From: Excoecaria cochinchinensis
Taxonomy: Eukaryota; Streptophyta; Magnoliopsida; Malpighiales; Euphorbiaceae
DNA length: 64,000 nucleotides
Direction: 5' to 3'
Assembly (NCBI GenBank): GCA_947683425.1
Contig: CANTUQ010000108.1
Span: forward strand, 1,364,001 to 1,428,000
A model generated the notes under the pieces. That model saw only the letters and a list, made by a program, of their open reading frames with translations, searched no databases and was not told the origin of the DNA. Position 1 is the first letter of the stretch, and the number at the start of each line of letters is the position of its first letter. Below are positions 1-13,754 of the stretch, piece by piece. Position numbers and translations under genes: made by a program.

Positions 1-2529
1 AGGATTAATAAGTATGATCTATGCCTCAATCCCAAGAAGTGCATTTTTGGAGTTACCTCGGGTAAGCTGTTAGGCCATGTGGTAAGCCAGAGAGGAATTG
101 AAGTAGATCCCGACAAGGTCCGGGCCATCAGAGAGATGCCAGTGCCTCAAAAAGAGAAAGAGGTTAGAAGTTTCTTGGGAAAGCTTCAGTACATCAGCCG
201 GTTTATTGCCAAGCTGGCTTTAGTATGTGAGCCCATCTTCAAGCTTCTTAGGAAGAATCAGCCGGTGGTGTGGAATAATGATTGTCAATTGGCTTTTGAT
301 ACTATTAAGGATTATCTCCTGAATCCTCCAGTTTTAAGACCACCATGGCATGCCAAGCCACTAATCCTGTATCTGGCTATAGAAGACAATTCAGTGGGTG
401 CCATGATGGCCCAGGAGGATGATCTTGGGGTAGAGTTTGCTGTCTACTATCTTAGCAAGAAATTCTTGGCATATGAAGCCAAATATGTGGAAGTGGAAAA
501 GATTTGCTTAGCAGTTATTTGGGCTTCTAAGAAGTTGCGACACTACTTTCATTCCTTCAGTGTGCAAGCGGTTGCTAAGCATAACCCGCTTAGGTACTTT
601 CAGGAAGCGCCCTCTCTGCTGGGAAAGATGGGAAGATGGTTATTACTATTGCAGGAGTTCGATATCGAATACATCACCAGGAAAACCATTAAAGGAAGAG
701 CTGTAGCTGAGTTTTTGGCTGAGCATCCTATTGAGGGAGACCAATTCCAATACAATTTCCCAGATGAAGATGTCATGGCCATAGCAGTACAAGGGTGGCA
801 ATTGTTCTTTGATGGGGCAGTTAACAGTAAAGGGGCAGAAGCAGGGATCATTCTTACGACCCCGGATGGTGAAAAGCTGCCATTAGCCAAGAAGTTGAGG
901 TACAAAGCAACAAATCATGAAGCAGAATATGAAGCTTGTATCTTCGGATTGGAAGCACTGCTGGCTCTGGGGGCAAAGACCGCAGAAGTCTTTGGAGATT
1001 CTTCATTAGTAATTCATCAGATCAGAGGGGAATGGTCAGTTAAGGAAGAGAGGTTGTTACCTTACGTGAAGCACTTGAGAATGTTGAGTAGCCAGTTTGA
1101 GACTTGCACTTTTCACTTCACCCCCAGGGATGAAAATCAATTGGCTGATGCTCTCGCAACATTGGTGTCCATGTGGGATAATCCAACAGGGATTGCTATG
1201 AAACCCGTGCTAATCTCTAGTTCGGAAAAGCCTTGTTTTGAAGCTGAGCAGGTGATGGATTTAGGGGCCACTGATGGAAACCCTTGGTACTATGACATTC
1301 AGAATTATTTAGAATGGTCAATTTTTCCAGAGGAAGCCACTGAGAAAGACCAAAGGATGATCAGGAAGTTATCTACTCAGTTCATTAGTGTAAATGGCAC
1401 TTTGTATAAGAGACAAGTTGATGGCATCCAGTTAAGATGTTTGGCGGAGAAAGAAGCTGAAAAGGTAATGGAACAGGTTCATGCCGGAGTCTGTGGAGCT
1501 CACATGAATGGTTTAGCCTTAGCGAAGAAGATCATGCGCCAAGGATTCTATTAGCTCACAATGGATACGGATTGTTCAAAATATGTGAAGCAATGCCAGT
1601 TATGCCAGCAATACGCGAATTTAAGGCATGTCCCAGTTTCAGAGCTACATAATTTGACATCTCCATGGCCATTTGTAGCTTGGGGGATAGATATTATAGG
1701 CGAGATACGTCCTACAGCTTCTAATGGGCATAGGTTCATTATAGTCGCCATTGATTATTTCACTAAGTGGGTCGAAGCTGAATCTTTCAAGAAGATTGAT
1801 GCCCGAGACATGGCTAAGTTCATCGAGAGGAATTTGATATGCAGATATGGTCTCCCACACCATATTGTATCTGATAATGGGGTGCAATTCTTAGCAGAAA
1901 CTAAACAGATGCTTCAGAAGTATGGAATCCAGCATCACAAGTCTTCTCCTTACCGTCCTCAAGCTAACGGTACGGTTGAAGCAGCGAACAAGAATGTTAA
2001 AAGAATATTGGCCAAGATGGTTCAGAGCTATAAAGATTGGGCGAAAAAGCTGCCTTTTGCACTCTGGGGTTATAGAACCACAGTCAGAACCTCTACGGGA
2101 GCAACACCGTTCTCCCTGGTATACGGAACCGAAGCAGTTCTGCCGGTTGAAATTGAGCTGAAATCTTTAAGGGTAGTCATGGAAGCCGAGATTCCAGAGA
2201 CAGAATGGGCACAACAGCGATTGTTGCAGTTGAATCTGTTGGATGAAGATAGGTTGAGAGCCTATTATCACAATCAAGTTTATTAGAAGAGACTAGCTCG
2301 GTCCTTTAGCAAGAAGGTACGAAAGCACCCGTTGAAGGAAGGGGACCTGGTTTTTAAGATGATGAGGCCGGGAGTGCCAGACATACGAGGAAAATTCAGA
2401 CCAACCTGGGAAGGTCCGTTCATTGTGAAAAAGTTGCTAACAAAGGGAGCAGCAATCTTGGCAGACAGTGATGGGAATGAGTTTAAAGACCCGGTCAATA
2501 TCGATAGACTAAAGAGGTTCCATGGCTAA
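1..2529 (+). pseudogene. pol: Element A pol, 3' part (RT end, RNase H, second RNase H, integrase), two nonsense codons
   Basis: A single reading frame is open from base 1 to the stop after NIDRLKRFHG, broken only by TAG at 1552-1554 and TAG at 2284-2286. In order it encodes the end of reverse transcriptase (RSFLGKLQYISRFI), a Ty3-type RNase H (about 350-735), and a second, archaeal-like RNase H (about 795-1175) with FFDGA, NHEAEYEA, FGDSS and NQLADAL supplying acidic residues. Integrase follows, with an HHCC zinc motif (HAGVCGAH to CQLCQ) and D, D, E at WGIDIIGE, VSDNGVQF and PQANGTVEAANK. The first stop falls where element Z has Trp (GFYWLT). The second probably replaces Gln (CAG to TAG). 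Both are transitions. The start codon is outside the window. It cannot make full-length integrase, so it is a recent pseudogene. Confidence 0.93.
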
Positions 2530-3660
2530 AGACTAGAAAATAAAAAGAAGAGAATAAATGCCCCGCAGGTCGAAAACCGAAAAAAGGCGGCCTTGCTAAA
2601 ATTGGGCGCCCTGTCAGGGTGAAAACCGAAAAAAGGCATCCTGGGCAAAAATTAAGGGCCAAGAGAAAATGTTCAATCGAGAAAACCCACGAGGGCCGAT
2701 TGATAACAGGAGTTTGATGCTTACAAGATCTATTCCGAGATTAGGTGTGGTCTTGTGTTTTTGATTTCTGTCAAATGAAGATCATGTATGATGAAATCAT
2801 ATAGAAATGTACTCAATTTTGCAATGAATAAAGATTACAGTTTGCATTTTCATTGGCTTTTAGTTATGCCTTAAAAATATATTATCTATTTATCTAATGA
2901 CTGTCGCCTTTTTGATTTTGTCGGGAGGTGCCTAAGCGGATAGGTGCTACTCATTTTTAGCGAAGGTTTTGATAATGGCCTTCTCTTGTAAAAAAAATAA
3001 AATAAAATAAAATAAAATAAAAGGCCGTTAGAGATGAAAACCGTAACTGGCTCTCTAAGCAAAAGTTAGGCCAAGGGCAGGGTGAAAACCTGGAGACAGG
3101 CAGTCTGCCCTACAAAAAAATGAAATGAATAAAAGCCGCTGGATTGGGTTGGGTCCATTCCAGGCAAAAACGTTAGGCAAAGGGTTATGTGAAAATCCCT
3201 AAAGGGACGCATTTTCCCACGAAGAAAAGCTAGTGTGAAAATCCACAAGGGACGCACTTCCTTTAAAGCAATGACGTTTGATGCTGGGAGCGATAAGGCG
3301 GCATTCTTTCAGATAATCCTATTTCAATCAGTTAACACACAACACAGAACATGAATCCCGGGTAAATGATCATTGACCAGGGGGCAAAGGATATACACCG
3401 GACGTCTCTTTCAGAAAACTTGTCGACGATCCTCAGGATTCAGGGGGCATGGTAGAGCAGACAAGCTATAACTTCAGCAAACCTTGGACCACCTAGGGCA
3501 CAATCTATACATTTTTGCAAGCATTTGCATTCCATATCATACACACATGATTTCTTGTATATTCCTATGCATACAATCTTGCAGGAGAAATCGGCGGGGA
3601 ACACCAACAAAAGCCGAATGACGACACCAGTCCAAGCATCTAAAGGAGCACAGCTCAAAA
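2530..3660 (+). other. Element A 3' untranslated region, non-coding
   Basis: No credible reading frame is present. The stretch repeats short phrases of the type GTGAAAACC followed by GGGACGC or AAAAAAGGC (for example near 2620, 3080, 3190 and 3235). Counterparts occur on the opposite strand in element Z (about 61680-61760 and 62560-62710). An AAAATAAAAT run lies at about 2993-3020. This is a long 3' non-coding region typical of Tat elements. Confidence 0.7.
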
Positions 3661-3985
3661 ATTCACAGCGGATAGCACGATGGCGGCACTACCCACAAGA
3701 GGTTAGCATGACCACGGCACTACTAATTCACAGCGATTAGCACGATGGCGGCACTACCCACAAGAGGTTAGCATGACCACGACACTACCGATTCACAGCG
3801 GTTAGCACGATGGCGGCACTACCCACAAGAGGTTAGCACGACCACGGCACTACCGATTCACAGCGGTTAGCACGATGGCGGCACTACCCACAAGAGGTTA
3901 GCAAGACCACGGCCATACCAATTCACAGCAGTTAGCACGATGGCGGCATTACCCACAAGAGGTTAGCACGACCACGACGTCACCA
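3661..3985 (+). repeat. Tandem repeat, 65-bp unit, five copies
   Basis: The phrase ATTCACAGCG begins at 3661, 3726, 3791, 3856 and 3921, exactly 65 bp apart. Each unit continues with TTAGCACGATGGCGGCA and ACCCACAAGAGGTTAGCA. Units differ by a few substitutions. Tandem arrays in the 3' untranslated region are known in Tat/Ogre elements and can seed satellites. Confidence 0.95.
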
Positions 3986-4128
3986 GTTACAACCAAAAGA
4001 CAGCCTGCCTATAGCACGGCAACAACAGTCATCATAACTCCGTCCAGCAGGAAGATCGCCGCTTCAGGTATGTGTTTCTTTCCTTTTCCTGAATTTTGGC
4101 TCACCTAGGCACCCACACACTAGCCTCC

Positions 4129-4145
4129 CAAAAATTGGGGGCAAC
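4129..4145 (+). other. Element A polypurine tract
   Basis: The purine-rich AAAAATTGGGGGCAAC stands directly before the LTR start. This is the position where plus-strand priming occurs in LTR retrotransposons. Element Z has the same tract in reverse at 60748-60765. Confidence 0.8.
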
Positions 4146-6495
<2,350 letters not shown>

Positions 6496-7327
6496 GTGGC
6501 CAATTAGTGGGAAAAGAAGAAAAAGAAAAAGGATGAGAGAGGGAGGAGCAGATCACGTTCACGTTCTGCTCTCTCCTCTCCTCCTCCTTGCTCTTCTTTC
6601 TTTCCCTCTCCCGTTTCTTGTTCCCCTTCCTTGGCTGTGTGTGTGTGATTTGGTGTCTTGGTGGAGCTTGAGGTTTGCTTGAAGAGGTATGTTGGAGTTA
6701 GGGTTCCTGTGTTTTGGATTACTGTTCTTCTTCTTTTTCTTATTCAACTGGTTTTTGGTTGAGTTAGGGTTTTGAAGAGTAATTTGTGGGTTTTCTTTGT
6801 GCAAGTGAGTGGTGATTAGAAGAAGCAAAGTAAAAGCAAGGAAAGGTTTGAGGATTGAACTTGAAGTGTGATTTTGGATCTTCGATTCCAGGTTTGGGAG
6901 CTGTCATTCTTGCATGTGAACTTCTGAGTTGTTTTTGCCCTAATTCTCACTTAGGTTGCAAATGTGTTTGCATTGTTTAATTTCTGAATTTGGTGTGCTT
7001 TGGAATGTGTATATGCATGATTTATGTGGGTTGATGTGCTAGTAATGCATGTTAACGATTGAATTGAAGGTACTGAGTTTGGGGTTTGAACTTACTGTAA
7101 TTTTAGGGTTTCTATCCTTGAAGAGAATGAATGTGTTTATGCATAATTTTGATTGTTGAATTAAGTTGGTTTTATGCCATTTTGATGTATGGAAGATCGA
7201 TTGGAAGGTAAGATGAGTTTGGTAGTGTTTTGAATCAGATTGAAAATGATTTTGTTGAGTTCTTTGAATTCTGGGCATGCTGGGAATGGGAAATCGCGAT
7301 TCTGATGGAATTTCCGTTTCCAGCGTG

Positions 7328-7650
7328 TGTCGTGACTTCCTGAGAGAGACAAGTCACGAGTCGTGACTCTCAGTCATGACACGTGACTCTGCCTCCCAGT
7401 CACAACGCGTGACTTCTCGACAGGCTGGAAGTAGTCGCGAGGCGTGACTCCCAGTCGCGAAGCGTGACTGCCCTGTGTGAGGCAAGTCACGACTCGTGAC
7501 TTAGAGTCACGGCTCATGACTCCCTTGCATGTCACGAGGCGTGACTTAGAGTCACGTCCCGTGACTCCCTTGCGTGTCACGAGGCGTGACACTATGTCAC
7601 GACTCGTGACCCTTCTTTGAGGCCAGTCACGAGTCGTGACATGGCTCGTG
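7328..7650 (+). repeat. CpG-rich inverted-repeat cluster in LTR B
   Basis: More than ten copies of GTCACGA and its complement TCGTGAC are arranged as near-palindromes such as GTCACGAGTCGTGAC, separated by 10-25 bp of unrelated sequence. CpG density is far above that of the flanking AT-rich LTR. Confidence 0.9.
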
Positions 7651-9690
7651 ACCGACCCCTTCAGCCCCATTTTTCTGATTTAGCCCAGTTTCAACCAAAA
7701 CGAATTTCCTATTTCTTCTGCATGGACTTATACTGCTGTATGATTCATGTCATACTTTTATATGCTCTTATATGGCCTTTTTTGTTTTGCCTTGTTCCCA
7801 AGTGACTAGTTTTCTTATAAAATGACTTTCAAATGCTTTTATGGCTTTTTTTCCCTACTGTGTGCTACAATACCTTGCTTATATGAATGGTTATACTAAT
7901 TTACTTGTGATTAGCAATATGTTATGCATATCCTTGCTTAGATCCTCCTCTAAGGATAACTTGCCATGCTTAAGAGTATATTGTATCATCCCACGACTAA
8001 GATTATGCGTTATTAATCATTGGCATAATATGATTCCACATGTGTTCCTGACATGCATTGGTATATTGAATAGTATGAGGTATCATTGATATTATGAATA
8101 TATGTAAATATCTATTAGACTCTGGATTATGCATAATGACCTATATATGTATATATTGTGAATCGACACATGATTTGGATGATGCACGTGTTAGTGTGAA
8201 CTTAATTATATGACTATTAAACTTGGTATTGTGCATAATGGACTATGTCATGTGACTTGTAACATGCTTTTGCTTATGCTTGACCTGCAAGTGTCAGTCT
8301 GGTGGATAGTTAGGCATGCCTAATAGAGTCTCTTAGCTGCACACCTCTAAATGTTTGGACCCCGATCAGGTCCCCCGTTTGGTTCCTTGCGAACCCTTAT
8401 GTGAAAGGATCTTGTTTAAGATCCCCTTTGAAAATGTTTTGTAAAAGTTAAAAAGTAAAAAGTAAAATTCGTTTTCTCGGTTCGTACCCGTAAAGTACTG
8501 TCCGTATCGGCTCGTACCCGTAAAGTACTGTCTGTATACTCATTATCCACTACCTTGAGTCAGCAGGTATTTCGTTGCTTTGTCTGATATGAATATGAGA
8601 ATATGATATCTGAGTATGTAAGATTTCGGTTATGTGAATCGGTTATGTATCCGAATGTGATTATGAATCTCTGATTGGGTTGAGAGTGACCCAAACATGC
8701 GAATTTAACTTATTTATCTGCACATATATATGCATATGTATATCATATTGGAATGTATGGTATGTCATTGGTTGTGAATATATGAACTGGAACTAAGACG
8801 TGCATGACTGTAACTATGATCTTTCGAATGCCGTGAATATACTTTATTATATCATGCTTATAAGGATGTGAATTCGATTAGTTATGTCTATAAGAATAGG
8901 AAGTATCATGTATACGAATGCAAACTTGAATTATTGAATGCTATGGTTAATAAACATGTTTACAAGCATGATTTTTGGATTAATGACCGTTATGGAGAAG
9001 TATGTGAATCAAGATACGTATGAATGTGTTTTTAATCGTGGAATGTTATATTATATGCTCTCTCTATTTTTCCCCTCTAGTAGTGATATCAGCATGTGTC
9101 CTTGTGTTTACATTTCAAGGCATGATATTGTATGGATTAGAGTTGCGCAGTGAAAGTGTGGCGGTTTGATATTGTACCTTAGGTTTCATTTAGTGTATAT
9201 GTCTTATGACATGATTAAAGTATGTTTAGATAACTAGTGTTCTCGGCATGATAGTTGGGTGCGTTACGGTATGATAATTGTATTGCATGTGAATGGGTTT
9301 TCAGTTAATGAGTACTTAGGTATGATGATTGTATGTGTGAATCTCTTGGGGCTATGTTCGGTAAGGTACTGATATCTGATACCCGGTAAGTATATGCATG
9401 AGGTTCTGTATATATAGTTTTACATGAATATTTGTATCTACTGTGATCCTTTGTCTACTTGGGGCTTTGCTTAACATCATATAAGAGTGTAGTATTTGGA
9501 CGAATATGATATTGAGATGAGCACTCAGGTAATATGTGTAAGTATGTGAATATGAACTTCCGAATGCATGACCTCCTATGCAGGCTTGTATATCCATCTG
9601 TTGTGATTATGTACATGTGCCATTTGCGTATGTGACTTGTTTTGACAATCATTGTGAATGGTCATCCTTTTTGCTTGTGTGCTCTCCCCA

Positions 9691-9732
9691 CTAAGCGTTA
9701 TTGCTTAGCACGGGCTCTTTTCCCGTGCAGGT
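9691..9732 (+). promoter_or_regulatory. Double hairpin module, LTR B
   Basis: CTAAGCG-TTAT-TGCTTAG (one G-T pair) is followed by CACGGG, a pyrimidine-rich loop, CCCGTG and CAGGT. Confidence 0.7.
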
Positions 9733-10934
9733 GGCAGGTTTGGTTCGGTTCGAGTTGCGCATCTGCAAGGTCAGCCACATAGGAGTTAGAGATTTGTATT
9801 TGTTCAGCTTCTATATTTTGATTTCTATAATTTGTAGCATTTTGATCTTGTAAGGATCTTATTGTAATTAAGTTTCAGTTATTTCTCCACTTTATGCTTC
9901 CGCTGAATAATCATATGTATGCATGTGTATATGTTTCGGCTTAGTGCCTGCGTGTGTGTGAGTGAATGGATGTCCAGTTTTTCACACCCCGTTTGCCCCC
10001 TAGTAGAATGAGCCTGTCTGTATGAGTAAGCATTCGCATGTGTTCAGCATATCATAAGGGTATTTTAGTAAAATGCATGTTTTTGGGTTTTGTTAGTATG
10101 TGAGTGCATATATGGCATTAGGGTGTGATTTATTTGGGTAACAGTTGTGTGCACTTGAGTATACCATTGTAGGGAGTATTAAGTTGGGATATGCTTGTGT
10201 GTGTGTGTTCATACCATTGTAGGGTGTGCATTAGTTGGGAAAGTATTAGGTGTGTGTAGTGCATGTTAGTTTGGTGTGAGTGGTTAGCTTCACCAATAGG
10301 AAATGGCACATACTTAGGGCAAAGAAAAGAAAAAGAAAAAGGGAAGAAAGAAGAGAAAATAGCAGATTCACGTTTTCTCCTTCCCTCACCTTCTTCTTCT
10401 TCATTTTCTTCATTCTAAGAATTGTGGTGTGGATTCAAGCTTTTATTGGTGAAGTTAATCATCTCTTTGCATTTTGTTGGTAAGTCACTGCATTTCTCAT
10501 CTTATTTTCCATTCGTTTTATCTCCTTATTTTTCCTTGGGTTTAGAATTAACTTAGGGTTTACATGGTTGTATGCTCTTTGTTGTGTTGTTAGTTGATCT
10601 CCCTCGCGATCCAAAGGGCAAGGAGGTCGCTGGACCTAGTGGAGCTAAGTGATTGAAGTTTAGAATCTCAGGTTTGGGAATTATATTTGTGAATTGTGGT
10701 TGAATTGAACTTACTGTAAGTTTCTAGGGTTTATGTTCTTATATGTGGTTATGCATGATTTTAGTTGTAATAAGTGTTGAATTAAGTTGATTATATGTCA
10801 TTTTGATGCTTGAATGATTTTCTGGAAGGTAAGAACTGATTTGTGTGATTTTGATTCAAGTTTGGAGTTGATTCTGTGTTCTGGGAAATTTTGGAAAATC
10901 GGGTTACTGTAGAAAAATTCCCGTTTGCTGTGTC

Positions 10935-11312
10935 TGTCGCGTGACTAGCTAAGAAGAGAGGCAAGTCACGAGACGTGACTTCTAGTCACGACTCGTGACC
11001 TGCCAGAATGAAGCCAGTCACGAGTTGTGGCTGCCTGTCACAACTCGTGACCAGCCAAGGAAGGCAGTCACGAGGCGTGACTTCCAGTCACGACTCGTGA
11101 CCGGCCTGAGAGAGAGTCACGATAGATAGTCACGCGTGACCAGCCTCAAAGAAGCCAGTCACGAGACGTGACACCCAGTCACGACTCGTGACCAGCAAGA
11201 GAGAAAGGCGTAACCAGCAAAAGAAGAAGCCAGTCACGAGACGTGACTCCCAGTCACGTCTCGTGACCAGCCTTGTGAGGAGGCCAGTCACGACCCGTGA
11301 CCGGCCAACCTT
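10935..11312 (+). repeat. CpG-rich inverted-repeat cluster, element C 5' LTR
   Basis: The motif pair GTCACGAGACGTGACT and GTCACGACTCGTGACC alternates about every 25-35 bp with linkers such as CAGCC or AAGAAGCCA. The matching cluster in the 3' LTR is at 18150-18542, where several CpG sites have become TG or CA. Confidence 0.9.
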
Positions 11313-12040
11313 GTTGGTCACCTCCGTTTCGCCTATTTTCTGAAATTTCCCAGTTTTAGCTCAACAATGAATTCCGTAATTCTTTCGAAGGGATTTATAT
11401 TGCTCTATGATGCATGTCATATTTTTATATGCTTTGATATGAGTGTTACCATGATTCTTCAGATGAATTATATGTTATGTTCTGAAATATGATTTGAATG
11501 AAGCATAACCTGCTAGAGTCAAGTAAGTGGATAGCTAGGCATGCCTAATAGAGTCTTTTAGCTGCAGCCCATTGTTTCGTTTAGACCCCGATCAGGTCCC
11601 CGTTTGGTTCGTCGCGAACCCTTTATGTGTAAGGATCTTGTTTAAGGTCCCCTTTGAAAATGATTTGTAAAAGTTAAAAGTAAAATGGTTTTCTCGATTC
11701 GTACCCGTAAGGTACTGTCTGTAATCGGCTCGTATCCGTAAAGTACTGTCTGTACACTAGTTATCCACTACCCAGAGTCAGCAGGTGTTCTTTTGGTGTT
11801 CGATTTGTTTGCCCTACTCTTATGACTATGTACATGTGATATCTGTATGAGTATATTGATGAAATGTATGTTCAATTAATCTGGATATGGATATGAATTT
11901 GAGATACAGAATGTATGGCTTTAAATTGTGAGCATGTTCTTATGAATTATGTTATGAGCTATTGCATTTTGCCATTGTGAATGTGTTATGCCTTGACGAC
12001 CATTGTGAATGGCCATTCATATGTTATGTGTGTTTCCCCA

Positions 12041-12083
12041 CTAAGCGTTTATCGCTTAGCACGGTGTTTTTACCCGTGCAGGT
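12041..12083 (+). promoter_or_regulatory. Double hairpin module, element C 5' LTR
   Basis: CTAAGCG and CGCTTAG pair perfectly around a five-base loop (TTTAT). The second stem is CACGG...CCGTG, followed by CAGGT. Confidence 0.7.
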
Positions 12084-12485
12084 GCGGAAGGAGTTTTTGC
12101 TTTGTGAGAGTCGCCGCCATCAAGCCAACACAGAAGGTTTAGTGTAGGGCTCAGTTTTGTAATCTGTAATGATTCTTTTTGTATTGAACTCTCTTGTATC
12201 AGTTTTGTTTCAGCTTCCGCTATTGTACTTATATTTTGGATATGTAACATCTTTTGTTCAGCTAGTTGATCAGAACATTATTGTAATGGTTTGTTATATT
12301 AATGTATGATCAGCTATTGCTTATCTTTTCCTTTAAAGATTTTAATTATCTCATCTTTCTGTATGTATGATATGAATGAATGTATGTTTTGCTTTGTATC
12401 TGTTTGGTGACACCTTTACTCATACGGTGTCTCACTCCTCATCGGATGGGATCACTTACATATGGGTAGGGGGTGTTACAGTTTT

Positions 12486-12497
12486 TGGTAACAGAGC
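12486..12497 (+). other. Element C primer-binding site
   Basis: TGGTAACAGAGC lies a few bases after the 5' LTR. It differs by one base from TGGTATCAGAGC, the usual complement of initiator Met tRNA used by Tekay-type elements. Confidence 0.85.
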
Positions 12498-12608
12498 CTA
12501 GGTTTAGGCGTTTCTGGGTGTTGTTTGTTTTGTTGATGTGTTGAAGTGTGTATATGAGTTTGTGTCTAGATCTGTGTTGGCTGATACGGTTGTTTCTTGT
12601 TTGTTTAG

Positions 12609-13754
12609 ATGGCTTCAAGTTCTTCTCGTTGATCACTTGAGGAATCCGCCGAGAGTGTGAACCCTCAAGCTGCAGATCCATCAATTTCTATGTCGGCTCA
12701 GCATGCTAAGGTCCAGCCCAAGGCCGCAGCCATGCCTTTTGAGGCTATATTCAGATTGCATCAGGACATGGCTCGGGTTTTGGAGAGAGTGACTGCTCCT
12801 AGAGCCCCTATTGAGAGTTTGAGAAGAGTTGGTGTTGAGGAATTTTATGGGACTGGATTAGATGAGTCTGAGTTAGCTGAGAGGTGGCTTGATAAGGTAA
12901 AGAGAGCTTTAAAAGAAGTCAGGTGTCCTCCCGATCAGCAAGCTGAGTGTGCTGTGGCATTGCTTCAGGGGTCAGCATATGAATGGTGGGAATTGGTTAG
13001 TAGGCAACCTCAGATGCCTGATCCGGTTACATGGGATTTCTTCAGTGAGGAGTTTACTAGGAAGTTTGTGACTCAAGCTTATAGAGATGCAAGATGGGCA
13101 CAGTTTTTGAGTTTGAGGCAGAGGACTTTGTCAGTTTCGGATTATGCGAAAGAGTTCAACCGGTTATCTTGCTATGCTCCGCGTGGGGTTATGACAGATG
13201 ATTTCAGATGCAAGCACTTTAAAGCCGGGTTGAATGAGTCATTGAAGATTGCCTTGATTTCTTTGATGTGTATACTTGGGATAAGTTATTATCAGATTGC
13301 AGAGGCTGCCATAAGGGCAGAGAAGACGGAATCTTTGCTTAGGGAGAGAGCTCAGCGAAGGAATTCAGCTAGAGGTGGTTCTTCTTCATCTTCGGGTAAG
13401 AGATCTAGAAACCCGCAAGATGAGCCAGCAGCTGGTTCAGCTTCTCGAGGTAGAAGACAGGGTTCTGTAGCAGTATCTGGTTCTGGCAGAGGTGGTAGGT
13501 CTGATATTGCTCCTGTTTGTGCGAATTGTAGCAAGGCTCACCGGGGTGAGTGTAGGTGGCTCACTGGTGGATGTTTTAGATGTGGGAGCACCGAGCACTG
13601 TGTGGCTAGTTGTCCCCAGATGAGTGAGGATTCAGGACCTCAGGGAGGAGCTAGCAGAGTTGGATCGAATGCTTCTCAAGCTGCTAGAGGTAGAGGTCGA
13701 GGCGGTCGGCCTAGAGATGGAGCTGCTTCTGAGACTGTTGAGCATCCTCCTTAG
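12609..13754 (+). pseudogene. gag: Element C gag
   Basis: The natural start is ATG at 12609 (MASSSSR), but the eighth codon is TGA (12630-12632), most simply from CGA. The rest of the frame is open to TAG at 13752-13754. It encodes a nucleocapsid-type Gag: a retrotransposon gag core with YEWWELV and FTRKFV (about 12950-13090), a basic Gly/Ser/Arg-rich stretch (about 13370-13510), and a CCHC zinc knuckle CFRCGSTEHCVASC (about 13573-13614). Gag packages element RNA in virus-like particles. In this clade gag and pol form one polyprotein, so the TAG at 13752 (probably CAG) also separates it from protease. The downstream GTG at 12657 is not a credible start. Confidence 0.9.

Larger units (their letters stand above)
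6496..9980 (+). repeat. LTR B (Tekay-like), main part, interrupted by elements A and C
   Basis: The sequence has the Tekay-like LTR modules in order: a purine-rich AAAAGAAGAAAAAG stretch, CAG|GTTTGGGAG at 6890-6900, a CpG inverted-repeat cluster (7328-7650), GTTAGGCATGCCTAATAGAG, GACCCCGATCAGGTCCC, and the double hairpin at 9691-9732. It stops at agttt (9976-9980), the insertion site of element C, and resumes at 19719. Its 5' part is left of element A and outside the window. No coding region is seen. Confidence 0.85.
9981..12480 (+). repeat. Element C 5' LTR
   Basis: It is 2500 bp long and ends GGGGGTGTTACA. The start reads TTCACACCCCG, so the usual TG is not preserved. It is nearly identical to 17197-19718. 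Internal modules are GTAAGT at 10480-10485, CAG|GTTTGGGAA at 10669-10680, a CpG inverted-repeat cluster at 10935-11312, and a double hairpin at 12041-12083. Confidence 0.93.

Noticed and set aside
9695..9732. The double hairpin as a bacterial-type terminator or tRNA-like structure
   Set aside because: There is no T run after the stem, the organism is a plant, and no cloverleaf can be drawn. The YAG|GT end fits a splice acceptor better.
10935..11312. Regularly spaced short repeats that could suggest a CRISPR array
   Set aside because: Units are palindromic and variable, spacers are short and unequal, and the setting is a plant LTR. The other CpG clusters are rejected as CRISPR for the same reason.
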